Origin: Clostridia bacterium
GTDB lineage: Bacteria; Bacillota; Clostridia; Oscillospirales; Acutalibacteraceae
Assembly (NCBI GenBank): GCA_017548045.1
Contig: JAFYNR010000052.1
Location: 1-34,042 of the forward strand
Length of the DNA stretch: 34,042 nucleotides
Reading direction: 5' to 3'
Below the pieces are notes generated by a model that did not search any database, was not told where the DNA came from, and saw nothing but the letters and a program-made list of their open reading frames with translations. Shown here in pieces: positions 22,910 to 30,813 of this stretch; within the stretch, counting starts at the first letter, position 1; every line of letters begins with the position of its first letter. The position numbers and the translations under genes were made by a program.

Positions 22910-24637
22910 TTATTTCACCGTTACCTTAAACAATCTGATTCCGTGACCCGGAACCTGGGCGGAAAAACCTCCGCTTGCCGTAATTTCTTCTTTGCTCCAC
23001 AAGTCTTTCAGTAAATATTCTTGTGATACAGGCGTTCCTACGAAATTTTTATTTATAATCTCGTTTATATCAAAACTAATTTCAGACGAGCTGCTTGCTT
23101 TGTTGAAAAGACAAACTGCAAACTCACCGTTGACAAGCGGTTTGACAAGCACATCCTCTGCACCGTTTGTTCTGAACCTGCGGCACTGTATTCCGAGAGG
23201 ATCCTGATCAACCGCAATAACATCCTTATTTGTCAGGATTTTATATGCAGGGTTTTCGGTATCCACCGTACCGTCGGCAAGAATAAACTTGCGAATATCG
23301 TTGCCGAGGATAAGTGGTGCCGCCATCATACACCAAAGGGTAAAATGAGATTTGTTTTCTTCAAAGGTAAGATTTCCGTTACCCACTTCAAGCATATCGG
23401 GGTCATTCCAGCTGCCGGCACCCGAATGCTTATAGAGAAGCACGTTGAACTCATATATACCGAGAACCGAAGCCCACTTGGGCATAATATCGGGTGTTGT
23501 TCTCCACAGATTACCTGCGTGCGCACCCCAATTCCAAGGAAGATTGCGTCCCCATTCGCAAATGGAAAATACTATGGGCTTTTCTTCACAGCCGTTCTTC
23601 ACAGCGTATTCTCTTGTTGCCCTTTTCAGTTCTCTGCCCATATTTGCATACTGAATCGCCGCACTGTCCTGCCTTGAAGCTACGGGGTTATATATCTTAA
23701 TGCTGTTTGCACCTTCATTAAGGCGGATTTTAATCTGATGCCTGCCTTCTGCAGTAAAGGACTTCGTTGCAGGAAGGAAGGTCTTATACAAATCCGTTCC
23801 GTTCACAAGAATTTCGGCATATTTATTGCTGTTGCTCTTTTTTCGTATGCAGAGTGTGAGAATATATTCACCCTCTTCCTCTGCGTAAACACATGGAAAT
23901 TCGCAGGAACCCATATTTGATGAAAGACCGCTTATGTATTTACCGCTGACAAGCTTTTCATCATCAATAAGCTTTGCCTCGCCCGTAAGCACCGCTTCAT
24001 CGGGACCGTACTCATTACCGTTTGCCGTACCGACACGGGCAACAATTATCTTTTCAATCTTCGGTGCCTGAGTGGGTATGGGAACATTATGACAGAAATC
24101 ATACTTGAAATATTCAATGCCCCACTCTGCAAAGGTATCCGCATCCACCGCCTCATACCCGAGGCTTGCAGGCAAATCTTCACAGGTCAGAGTACCGTTG
24201 GAGCTGTAAACACCCAGCTTCAGACCCAATCCGTTAACCTTTTCAACAAGGGATTTGATTCCGCCGGGAAACGAGCCTAAATCCCCCTGGAGTCTGCCGT
24301 TTTCATCTCGCATTGAGGACTGCCAGCAATCGTCAATATTGATATACTGATAACCGCAATCCGCAAGACCGCTTTCTTTAACTGCCTTTGCGGTTTCATA
24401 AATAAGATTTTCGTTTATTCTGTTTCTGAAAAGATTCCAGCTTGACCATCCCATAGGCGGAGTAAGCGCCGCACCGTTATTATAAGGCAACGAAGCATCA
24501 TAGGTAAGTTTAACGGAATTAACGGCTTTTTTTGCAAGTGTCTGAGGGTTAAGATCATCAACATCTTTATTCTTTATAAGTTTCGCAGCTGCCGCCGCAC
24601 CTGCCGCAAGCAGTGCCGCTGAAAAAACACTTCCCAT
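22910..24637 (-). CDS. GH27 alpha-galactosidase/alpha-N-acetylgalactosaminidase-like enzyme with inserted domain
   Basis: This is a TIM-barrel retaining glycosidase of about 575 residues. Family motifs are TPPMGWSSWN, YINIDDCWQ, the nucleophile Asp in YFKYDFC (about 180), the acid/base Asp in WRTTPDI (about 383) and SWNDPDMLEVGN. Between nucleophile and acid/base, at about residues 190-330, lies an insertion of roughly 140 residues with beta-sandwich character (GEYILTLCIRK, AEILVNGTDLYK, GANSIKIYNP) like CBM35/CBM6 modules. The N-terminus has one short Ala-rich hydrophobic stretch followed by KLIKNK, not a normal signal peptide. GGAG lies 8 bases before the ATG at 24637; the frame itself opens at a TTG (24643). 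Neighbours are an SBP lipoprotein upstream and the BNR gene downstream. Confidence 0.9.
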   Translation of the reverse strand: MGSVFSAALLAAGAAAAAKLIKNKDVDDLNPQTLAKKAVNSVKLTYDASLPYNNGAALTPPMGWSSWNLFRNRINENLIYETAKAVKESGLADCGYQYINIDDCWQSSMRDENGRLQGDLGSFPGGIKSLVEKVNGLGLKLGVYSSNGTLTCEDLPASLGYEAVDADTFAEWGIEYFKYDFCHNVPIPTQAPKIEKIIVARVGTANGNEYGPDEAVLTGEAKLIDDEKLVSGKYISGLSSNMGSCEFPCVYAEEEGEYILTLCIRKKSNSNKYAEILVNGTDLYKTFLPATKSFTAEGRHQIKIRLNEGANSIKIYNPVASRQDSAAIQYANMGRELKRATREYAVKNGCEEKPIVFSICEWGRNLPWNWGAHAGNLWRTTPDIMPKWASVLGIYEFNVLLYKHSGAGSWNDPDMLEVGNGNLTFEENKSHFTLWCMMAAPLILGNDIRKFILADGTVDTENPAYKILTNKDVIAVDQDPLGIQCRRFRTNGAEDVLVKPLVNGEFAVCLFNKASSSSEISFDINEIINKNFVGTPVSQEYLLKDLWSKEEITASGGFSAQVPGHGIRLFKVTVK

Positions 24638-24649
24638 ATTCAAGACTCC

Positions 24650-26584
24650 TTATTTCTTTTTAAGCAAGGGAATAACATAAGTGAAACCGTCCGTATCAGT
24701 CAGATTCTCAAATGAATCGGGGCTTACGGTTTCCGTGTTGCAGACCGTCATTTTCTGTTGCTGATACAAAGGACATTCAACCGCTTCCTCCATAACCAGA
24801 TCCATAAGACGGGCGGTCATATCCGCTTTATTTGAATAGCCCGTTGCTGAACGTATTGATTCGGTGAGTGTATCGATTTCAGTTCTGTTTATTCCGGTTT
24901 TGTTCAGCTGACCTGTGCTGTTATAGTAATCAAACTTGTCACAGGATGCACCGTCATATACCTTTTCCACCCACATATCCGCCTTGCCTGACAATATGGC
25001 GGCATTCAAAGTGTTCTCATCCGTCACAACTATATTGAGCTCTATACCCTTTTCGGCAAGCACGTTTTTATATTCCGTAACAGCGGCATAAGCAAGGTCA
25101 TCTTCACTGCCGCAGTAATACAGATCAGCTTCCTTTATTTTCTCTGAACTGCCCATATTATACACGGTAAAGGCGCTTGCGCTGTGGTAAGGCTCTGTTA
25201 TCTGCATGGGATACTCATCAAACCTTACGCTTATGGGTCTGAGAGGTCTTGTGTAATATGAGCCTATACGGGCTTCTACCGCCGAATTGACATCGCAAAC
25301 ACCGACAAGCGCTTTTCTTGCGGATGAGTCAAGTGTGCGCGTATTGAGAAACAGAGAAACGTAATGATTACAGTCTTCTATAAAATAGCTGACGTTCTTA
25401 TCTGACAGCTTGTTGATATTTTCTGCCGTTGCATAAGTTTCTATAATATCCGTTTTACCCGATGCCACAAGCTTCACAGGGTCTTTTTCACCGGATATAT
25501 CAACGAATTCAAGCAAGGTGAAATCACAGGGCTCTGCGTAAAATTCATTATGCGAAAGCACCGCAGTACCGATATCGTAGTCCTTAAGCACATACGGACC
25601 CGATGCAACGTTGAAGCTGCCCAGCTGTTTCACCTTTTCCGCCTCACCCTTAACATATTCAGCCGAAAAAGCCGCCTTGGAAACGAGCAGTGCGTTAAGC
25701 TGAGAAACCGCATTTACATTGTGCGAATTAAACAGCACCGTGCAAGTATAATCGTCCACCTTCTTTATACCCGAAATACTTTCAACGTCCATACCGTTTT
25801 TATAATTATTCTCAATATACTCGGCATAAAGCTTTTCTCTGTACCAGTTTTCGGGATTATAAGCAAGCGGATTGCTCTCCGCCTCTGCAGTTGCAACAAG
25901 CTTGTTTATTTTTTCCTGTGACGGATTACTTTCCAGGTCATCAAGCGCCTCTGCGTATCCCAGCCTCAGAAGGTATTTCTCCCAGCTTTCGCCCGAAGGA
26001 GAAGCACTCTCAAGATTGCCGTCAAATTTACCTTCAAGCATTGTTGCCGAAAGATATTTAACATAGTCTGAGGTTTCAATGGTTGTGAGCGTATAGTTTT
26101 TTTCAATTTTTTCTTCAATTTTTCTTATGGAAGACTCATAACTTTTATCGTCAAAATAGTATTCCTTAAGACCTTCAATATCATTGAGATACCAGTTTTT
26201 ATAATAACCGTCATACGAGGCATCCGCTATGAAATGATAGAAAAATATAACGTCGTCAATGGTGATGTTCGTTCCGTCGGAAAACCTGAGCTCTTTGTTT
26301 ATGGAAACGGTATACTCAATCTGAGTATCACCGACGTATTCATATGAAATACCGCCTGCATAATTCACAAGCTTATTGTTTGCATCGGGGCGCTGAACGC
26401 TTCTGAACATCTGCATCACGATTTTTCTGTCTGCATCCGTTTCGGCATAAAAGGGATTGAATTCTCCCGTAATGCCTTCAACACCGATTTTGAGCTTTGA
26501 CGAACCGCCTGTTCCCTTGCATGAAGGAAGAACACACACACATATGCATATCAATACACAAAGAAAAAATTTGAATATTCTCAT
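24650..26584 (-). CDS. Family 5 ABC-transporter substrate-binding lipoprotein
   Basis: This is a 644-residue extracytoplasmic solute-binding protein of the peptide/nickel/oligosaccharide class (SBP_bac_5). The N-terminus MRIFKFFLCVLICICVCVLP is a signal peptide with lipobox LPSC. Family segments are GEFNPFYAETDADR near the start and the typical FSDGTNITIDDVIFFYHFI (about residues 102-120). It also contains internal acidic helices (about 150-260) that make it longer than average. The start is placed at ATG 26584; the frame opens at a TTG (26596), and GAGG upstream is poorly spaced for both. No permease or ATPase genes are in the window. It heads a run with GH27 (13 bases downstream), the BNR and SPFH genes, so the ligand may be a glycan or glycopeptide. 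Confidence 0.85.
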   Translation of the reverse strand: MRIFKFFLCVLICICVCVLPSCKGTGGSSKLKIGVEGITGEFNPFYAETDADRKIVMQMFRSVQRPDANNKLVNYAGGISYEYVGDTQIEYTVSINKELRFSDGTNITIDDVIFFYHFIADASYDGYYKNWYLNDIEGLKEYYFDDKSYESSIRKIEEKIEKNYTLTTIETSDYVKYLSATMLEGKFDGNLESASPSGESWEKYLLRLGYAEALDDLESNPSQEKINKLVATAEAESNPLAYNPENWYREKLYAEYIENNYKNGMDVESISGIKKVDDYTCTVLFNSHNVNAVSQLNALLVSKAAFSAEYVKGEAEKVKQLGSFNVASGPYVLKDYDIGTAVLSHNEFYAEPCDFTLLEFVDISGEKDPVKLVASGKTDIIETYATAENINKLSDKNVSYFIEDCNHYVSLFLNTRTLDSSARKALVGVCDVNSAVEARIGSYYTRPLRPISVRFDEYPMQITEPYHSASAFTVYNMGSSEKIKEADLYYCGSEDDLAYAAVTEYKNVLAEKGIELNIVVTDENTLNAAILSGKADMWVEKVYDGASCDKFDYYNSTGQLNKTGINRTEIDTLTESIRSATGYSNKADMTARLMDLVMEEAVECPLYQQQKMTVCNTETVSPDSFENLTDTDGFTYVIPLLKKK

Positions 26585-26620
26585 AAAAAGATACAATTCC
26601 TCTATTATATTTATGTTTTT

Positions 26621-26649
26621 ATTTTACCACATTACTTCTTATGTTACAA
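26621..26649 (-). promoter_or_regulatory. Promoter of the SBP-GH27-BNR-SPFH run
   Basis: TTGTAA (26644-26649), 17 bases, TAAAAT (26621-26626) on the minus strand, about 37 bases before the SBP start. No CRE-like or other operator was recognised. Confidence 0.55.
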
Positions 26650-26667
26650 TAATTATTTTGTAAATAA

Positions 26668-26702
26668 TAAAGAAAAGGGCGCCTTTCAAAACGAAAGACG
26701 CC
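26668..26702 (-). terminator. Intrinsic terminator of the epimerase-like gene
   Basis: Minus-strand GGCGTCTTTC (26702-26693) pairs with GAAAGGCGCC (26687-26678), with a U-G pair and a GTTTT-type loop, followed by CTTTTCTTTATT. It starts 16 bases after the stop codon. Confidence 0.85.
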
Positions 26703-26718
26703 TTTATAAATATTAAAA

Positions 26719-28266
26719 TCAGTTCTTGTATTCCTTGAAATCCTTGTAGATTGCTTCGGTGTATACGTTGTTTTCGCTCTTGTCGTGAAGAGGATACCAA
26801 ACCTGTGCGAAGAAGGGGTTAACCTTTGCTTCGTCATCATATGCCCAACGGAACTTCTTCTGCTCGCACTTTTCAAGTGATGAGGGAAGCTCTTCGGGGC
26901 ACCAGTGACCGCCGCGGAGAACAAGGTTGGGTGACATCATAAATTCGTGGCCGTGAGCACACTTCCAGAGAACGGGAGTATACATATCAACAATTTCTGT
27001 TGCAAGGCATTCGCCGCCTCTGAATGCAGCAGCCTTCTGAAGATCTTCGATTGTAAGTGAATCAAAGTCTTTGGTTTCATCATAACCGTGGTCAAGAACG
27101 AGAGCCTTTGAGGGATCATCATTGGGACGGTAAACCTTAACCTTGCTCCAATCGCTGCCGATTGCATTCCACTTTTCCATTGAACCAACGTATGCGTTGA
27201 TTCTTTCTTCAACGTTGTTTGCTCTCCACCAGAGTGTACCGTAAACGGGAGTCTGTGCAATTTTCTTCATGAAGGGCTTAACAGCAAATGCGAAGGGCTT
27301 TGCAAGCTTTGCAAGCTTATAGAACCATTCTACTCTGTTCATAACGCTCTTGAAGTATTCTGTAATAGGCATATTTGCACGGAAGTGACAGTAGCTTTCG
27401 AGCACGTCTGAGTCGAGATACCACTGACCGTGGAAATTTCTTGTGATGAACCAGTCGGGATCGAAGAGCTTTCTGGGATCACCAAGGCCGAGACCGTATT
27501 TACCGAGAAGGAGTTCTTCAAATTCAAAGTTTGTAATTCTGTACTGAGCACCTGAACCGATGTTGTAGAATCTTCTCCAGAATTCTTCGGGGATATCGTC
27601 GCCGCAAACGTTAACAAGAAGACGACCTGAATCTTCAACTGTTGCCCATTCAAGAACACCGTTGATAACAACGTGGTACATAATGGGTTCCATATTCTTA
27701 ACGATTTCGGGGTAAAGGATACCTGACTGACGGAGTGATACCCAATGCTTAAGACCTGACTCTGCAAAAACTGATTCTGCGATTACCTTTGAAGTTGCAT
27801 AGTGGTCATAAACGCTGATTTTGATGGGGTCGCCTGTACGTGCCCAGTGGATGGGATCATCTCTTTCGCCTGTTTCGGCAACAGTACCGATGTAAACAAC
27901 CTTAACTGCATCGGGATCGGGCTGAGCCTTAACGGCCTTAACGATGTTCTGTGCAGCACCAACGTTAGTCTTGATTGTAGCGATGGGATAATAGTCAGCT
28001 GAGGGGGAAACCATACCGCCAACGTGAAGAACGTAATCCGCACCTGTTACACACTCAAGAACGCTTTCGTATTTCTTGAGGTCGCCCCAAACGACCTTAA
28101 CAGCAGGGTCGTTCATATAAGGAGCAAACATCTTTCTGTTCTTTTCGCTGTCACGAAGAAGAACAACGATGTTGAACTTATCCTTCTTAGCATAAAACTG
28201 CTTGAAGCCTTCCCAACCCATTGTGCCCGAAGCACCTGTCAGGAATACGGTCTTTTTCTGTGCCAT
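26719..28266 (-). CDS. NAD-dependent epimerase/dehydratase-like protein with Cys/His C-terminal extension
   Basis: This is an extended short-chain dehydrogenase of 515 residues. The NAD site is VFLTGASGTMGWEG (GxxGxxG, residues 7-20), the active-site pair is YATSK in VYDHYATSKV, and GWEGFKQFY and WGDLKKYESV support the fold. The SDR core ends near residue 320. The rest is an additional region with a conspicuous WKCAHGHEF...GGHWCPE...C segment (about 434-467) that may bind zinc. GGAGGA precedes the ATG at 28266 and the codon choice is strongly biased, suggesting high expression. It is a single-gene unit with its own promoter and terminator. The substrate is unknown; a nucleotide sugar or other sugar derivative is possible given the neighbours. 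Confidence 0.85.
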   Translation of the reverse strand: MAQKKTVFLTGASGTMGWEGFKQFYAKKDKFNIVVLLRDSEKNRKMFAPYMNDPAVKVVWGDLKKYESVLECVTGADYVLHVGGMVSPSADYYPIATIKTNVGAAQNIVKAVKAQPDPDAVKVVYIGTVAETGERDDPIHWARTGDPIKISVYDHYATSKVIAESVFAESGLKHWVSLRQSGILYPEIVKNMEPIMYHVVINGVLEWATVEDSGRLLVNVCGDDIPEEFWRRFYNIGSGAQYRITNFEFEELLLGKYGLGLGDPRKLFDPDWFITRNFHGQWYLDSDVLESYCHFRANMPITEYFKSVMNRVEWFYKLAKLAKPFAFAVKPFMKKIAQTPVYGTLWWRANNVEERINAYVGSMEKWNAIGSDWSKVKVYRPNDDPSKALVLDHGYDETKDFDSLTIEDLQKAAAFRGGECLATEIVDMYTPVLWKCAHGHEFMMSPNLVLRGGHWCPEELPSSLEKCEQKKFRWAYDDEAKVNPFFAQVWYPLHDKSENNVYTEAIYKDFKEYKN

Positions 28267-28311
28267 TTTGAATTCCTCCAAAAATAAATTTTGTCAAATT
28301 GCTACATAATA

Positions 28312-28340
28312 ATTTTAACACATATGTTTTTACAAATCAA
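28312..28340 (-). promoter_or_regulatory. Promoter of the epimerase-like gene
   Basis: TTGATT (28335-28340), 17 bases, TAAAAT (28312-28317) on the minus strand, with a leader of about 40 bases to the ATG. Confidence 0.55.
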
Positions 28341-28380
28341 CCACAAATTAGGTTCATTATGTATAAATTTGTAACAAAAA

Positions 28381-29301
28381 TCAGATTCCCAGCATTTCTT
28401 TGAACATTTTTTCAACCATATACATCTGATTTATCTCTTTTTTGTTACCTTCGGTAAACAGAGATGCATCCTTAACGCGGCAATCATAACCTACGTCAAG
28501 ACCGCAAAGACCCATATGATACTTTGCGTTTACGGGGTACATCTGACACTCTGCAAGTGATGCAAAAGCAAGGAATGCCTGCACCTTTTCTGCCTTTTCG
28601 GGCTCTTTTTCATAGTTCTTGCAAAGCCAGGAATAAAGCTCGGGATGGAAGTTTGCCATAACACCCGAAAAGCCTGCACAGCCTGCTCTGAGCGATTCAA
28701 GAAAAGTTGCGGAGTTTGCGTTGTAAATTTTAAGTCCGAGACCGTCAACAGCCTTAAGCTTTGCCTTTATTTCTTCAATACGGCAGCAGGTATCCTTGAG
28801 GAATTTGAGTCTGCCGTCAAGCGCGCAGTGTCTGAGGGTTTCGGGCGCCATAAGACGCTTGTAGGGGTAAGGGCACTCATAAATTCCCAGACCGATTTCG
28901 GGAATTGAAGAAACCATTTTTTCATAGTTACGGATAAACACGGAATCATCCTCATCCTGCTTTGCAAAACGGTTTGCAATAAAAACATATGCATCAATGC
29001 CTTCATTTATAAATGCATTTGCTTCATAAATCTGTCTGTCAAGCTCATCTGCGGTGTGACCCGAGGCAACAACAGACATCCCGACAGGCTTATTCTTCAT
29101 AATAAATCTGAGAAGCTCCAGTCTTTCTTCAAAGGAGAGAAAGAATATTTCGCTGGACTGGCAGATTGCAAATATACCGTCAACACCGTTTTCCGCATAC
29201 CACTCCATAATCTGCTGAACGCCGTTATAATCAACCTTATTATCCTTTGTGAAGGGAGTTACCATCGTGGGGTAAACACCGTTGGGGATACTGTTAATCA
29301 C
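28381..29301 (-). CDS. DHDPS/N-acetylneuraminate lyase superfamily aldolase, not a true DapA
   Basis: This is a class I aldolase TIM barrel of 306 residues. The Schiff-base lysine is Lys169 (LKFLKDT) and the catalytic Tyr is Tyr141 (GIYECP). Compared with the DapA in this window, GTTGE is replaced by CQSSE (47-51), and the arginine after YNVP that holds aspartate semialdehyde is replaced by a proline (YECPYP). It is therefore very unlikely to be a dihydrodipicolinate synthase; a 2-keto sugar acid or sialic-acid-type aldolase is more likely. The start is taken as GTG 29301 (INSIPNGVYPTMVTPF), because GGAG lies 8 bases upstream; the frame extends to a TTG at 29322. A promoter and a hairpin precede it. 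Confidence 0.85.
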   Translation of the reverse strand: MINSIPNGVYPTMVTPFTKDNKVDYNGVQQIMEWYAENGVDGIFAICQSSEIFFLSFEERLELLRFIMKNKPVGMSVVASGHTADELDRQIYEANAFINEGIDAYVFIANRFAKQDEDDSVFIRNYEKMVSSIPEIGLGIYECPYPYKRLMAPETLRHCALDGRLKFLKDTCCRIEEIKAKLKAVDGLGLKIYNANSATFLESLRAGCAGFSGVMANFHPELYSWLCKNYEKEPEKAEKVQAFLAFASLAECQMYPVNAKYHMGLCGLDVGYDCRVKDASLFTEGNKKEINQMYMVEKMFKEMLGI

Positions 29302-29320
29302 TGTAATCACTCCAATAAAC

Positions 29321-29346
29321 AAAAATAAGCGGCAGAACCCTGCCGC
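29321..29346 (-). terminator. Hairpin with U tract behind sigF and at the 5' end of the aldolase mRNA
   Basis: GCGGCAG (29346-29340 in minus sense) pairs with CTGCCGC (29335-29329) around a 4-base loop, followed by TTATTTTTG. It can terminate sigF. The aldolase promoter lies just upstream, so this same hairpin would begin at about +1 of that transcript. Confidence 0.75.
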
Positions 29347-29351
29347 AATTA

Positions 29352-29380
29352 AGTTTACATTTATTAAAAAGTTTTGTCAA
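29352..29380 (-). promoter_or_regulatory. Promoter of the aldolase gene
   Basis: TTGACA (29375-29380), 17 bases, TAAACT (29352-29357) on the minus strand, directly after the sigF stop. The predicted start is at about 29345-29346, the first base of the GCGGCAG hairpin. Confidence 0.6.
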
Positions 29381-29382
29381 TG

Positions 29383-30054
29383 CTAAATTAACTTTTTTCT
29401 CATACCTTCAAGCACCGCTTTTTCACGTCTTGAAACCTGAACTTGTGTCATACCGAGCTGAAGTGCGGTTTTCGACTGAGTGAACCCTCTGAAATACCGA
29501 AGCTCTATCATTTTTCTGTCACGTTCATCAAGTTTCAGAAGCACTTGCCTGAGAGCAAGCAAATCCGAAATTTCGTTTTCGGGAGAATCAACGGGAATTT
29601 CAAGCTGATTTTCACCGTCTTCGCCTACGGTAAGAGAAAACGCCGGCAACGATGCATTGAGAAGCATTGCCGTTTCAGCGGTATCGATACCAAGGCTTTC
29701 GGCAAGCTCGCCGACGGTAGGCTCTCTGCCCAGTTCAACGGAAATTTCCTCTTTTTTCTTCAATACGGTTCTTGATTTTTCTTTTATTGCTCTGCCGACT
29801 TTAACGGTACCGCCGTCACGAAAAATACGCCTTATTTCTCCGAGTATGACGGGTACTGCATACGTTGAAAAAGAAAAGCCCCGTGATTCGTCAAAATTAT
29901 CCGCCGCTTTGATAAGACCTACGCAGCCCGCCTGGAACAAATCATCGTATTCGGCTCCCCTGCCCCTGAAACGGTTTGCGCAGGAATGAACAAGACCGAG
30001 ATTGCTTTCAACCAGCCTGTTTCTTTTTTCATTAGCCGCGGTCATTATCTGCAT
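29383..30054 (-). CDS. sigF: RNA polymerase sporulation sigma factor SigF (SpoIIAC)
   Basis: SigF is the first forespore-specific sigma factor. Sigma-70 region 2 is seen in LVHSCANRFRGRGAEYDDLFQ and FSFSTYAVPVILGEIRRIFRD (quoted in part: FSFSTYAVPVILGEIRR). Region 3 starts near VGRAIKEKSR, and region 4 is LDERDRKMIELRYFRGFTQ with the HTH MTQVQVSRREK. The 223-residue length is slightly short of Bacillus SpoIIAC because of a shorter N-terminus. The start is the ATG at 30054 (or the GTG at 30057), overlapping spoIIAB by about 23-26 bases with AGGG inside spoIIAB, so translation is coupled. Position behind spoIIAB makes it SigF rather than SigG. Confidence 0.95.
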   Translation of the reverse strand: MQIMTAANEKRNRLVESNLGLVHSCANRFRGRGAEYDDLFQAGCVGLIKAADNFDESRGFSFSTYAVPVILGEIRRIFRDGGTVKVGRAIKEKSRTVLKKKEEISVELGREPTVGELAESLGIDTAETAMLLNASLPAFSLTVGEDGENQLEIPVDSPENEISDLLALRQVLLKLDERDRKMIELRYFRGFTQSKTALQLGMTQVQVSRREKAVLEGMRKKLI

Positions 30055-30481
30055 CACGCCCTTTGAAATGCTTTTCCAACGTAACGGTTGTTCCCTTGCC
30101 CACTTTTGAAATCACCTTGATTTTATCGCAGAAGCTTTCCATAACCGCAAAGCCCAGACCTGCTCTTTCGCCGCCGAGAGTTGTAAAAAGCGGCTCCATC
30201 GCCTGCCTGACATCCTCTATTCCGCAGCCTTTATCCCTTATTTTCACCTTGAAATGACCGTTATCATAAATTGCCGCCCATATGTAAATTCTGCCTACTT
30301 TTTCTGCGTATCCGTGAACAATACAGTTTGTGACAGCCTCACTTACGGCAGTTTTTATATCGGATATTTCTTCAATATTCGGGTCAAGCTGTGCCGCAAA
30401 GGCGGCAACCGTTGCTCTGGCAAACGCCTCGTTCACGGACCTGCTTTCAATCTGCAGTCTCATTTCGTTAATTGCTTTCAT
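30032..30481 (-). CDS. spoIIAB: Anti-sigma F factor / serine kinase SpoIIAB
   Basis: SpoIIAB holds SigF inactive and phosphorylates SpoIIAA. The GHKL ATPase motifs are present: N box AVSEAVTNCIVHGY (about residues 42-55), G1 IRDKGCGIEDV (about 79-89) and G2 GGERAGLGFAVM (about 103-114). The 149-residue length matches the family. AAGGAAG precedes the ATG at 30481, only 4 bases after the spoIIAA stop. Gene order spoIIAA-spoIIAB-sigF is the conserved spoIIA operon. Confidence 0.97.
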   Translation of the reverse strand: MKAINEMRLQIESRSVNEAFARATVAAFAAQLDPNIEEISDIKTAVSEAVTNCIVHGYAEKVGRIYIWAAIYDNGHFKVKIRDKGCGIEDVRQAMEPLFTTLGGERAGLGFAVMESFCDKIKVISKVGKGTTVTLEKHFKGRDADNDRG

Positions 30482-30485
30482 TTCT

Positions 30486-30797
30486 TCACTTCCTTTTTAA
30501 TGTTACGAGCCTGTCCAGCCCTGCAAGCTTCATCATCGAATAATTTCTGCCCGAAAGATTTACCACCTCGATATGGCTGCCGCAGCTTTCGGCTATTCTG
30601 TATCTGCCAAGCACAAAGCCAATTCCCGAGCTGTCCATAAAAGTCACCTCTCCGAAGTCAAGGCGTACGTTGGGTGCCAGAGATCTCTGAATAGCTTCAT
30701 CGGCTTCAAGCCTCAGTGCGGCGGCATTGTGATGGTCTATTTCTCCGCTGAGTTCAACGGTAACTCTGACGGGAGTTGATGAAATCCTTATAGCCAT
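30486..30797 (-). CDS. spoIIAA: Anti-sigma F factor antagonist SpoIIAA
   Basis: This 103-residue STAS-domain protein, when unphosphorylated, frees SigF from SpoIIAB. The phosphorylation loop is FMDSSGIGFVLGRY with the serines at 56-57. VELSGEIDHHNA is the first conserved strand-helix. GGAG precedes the ATG at 30797. A strong hairpin with U tract sits just upstream. The dephosphorylating phosphatase SpoIIE is not in the window. Confidence 0.97.
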   Translation of the reverse strand: MAIRISSTPVRVTVELSGEIDHHNAAALRLEADEAIQRSLAPNVRLDFGEVTFMDSSGIGFVLGRYRIAESCGSHIEVVNLSGRNYSMMKLAGLDRLVTLKRK

Positions 30798-30813
30798 TCT
30801 TTACACTCCTTTG

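Noticed and set aside
28381-29301. A second dapA
   Set aside because: The GTTGE motif and the key arginine are missing, while an intact dapA lies in the dap operon.
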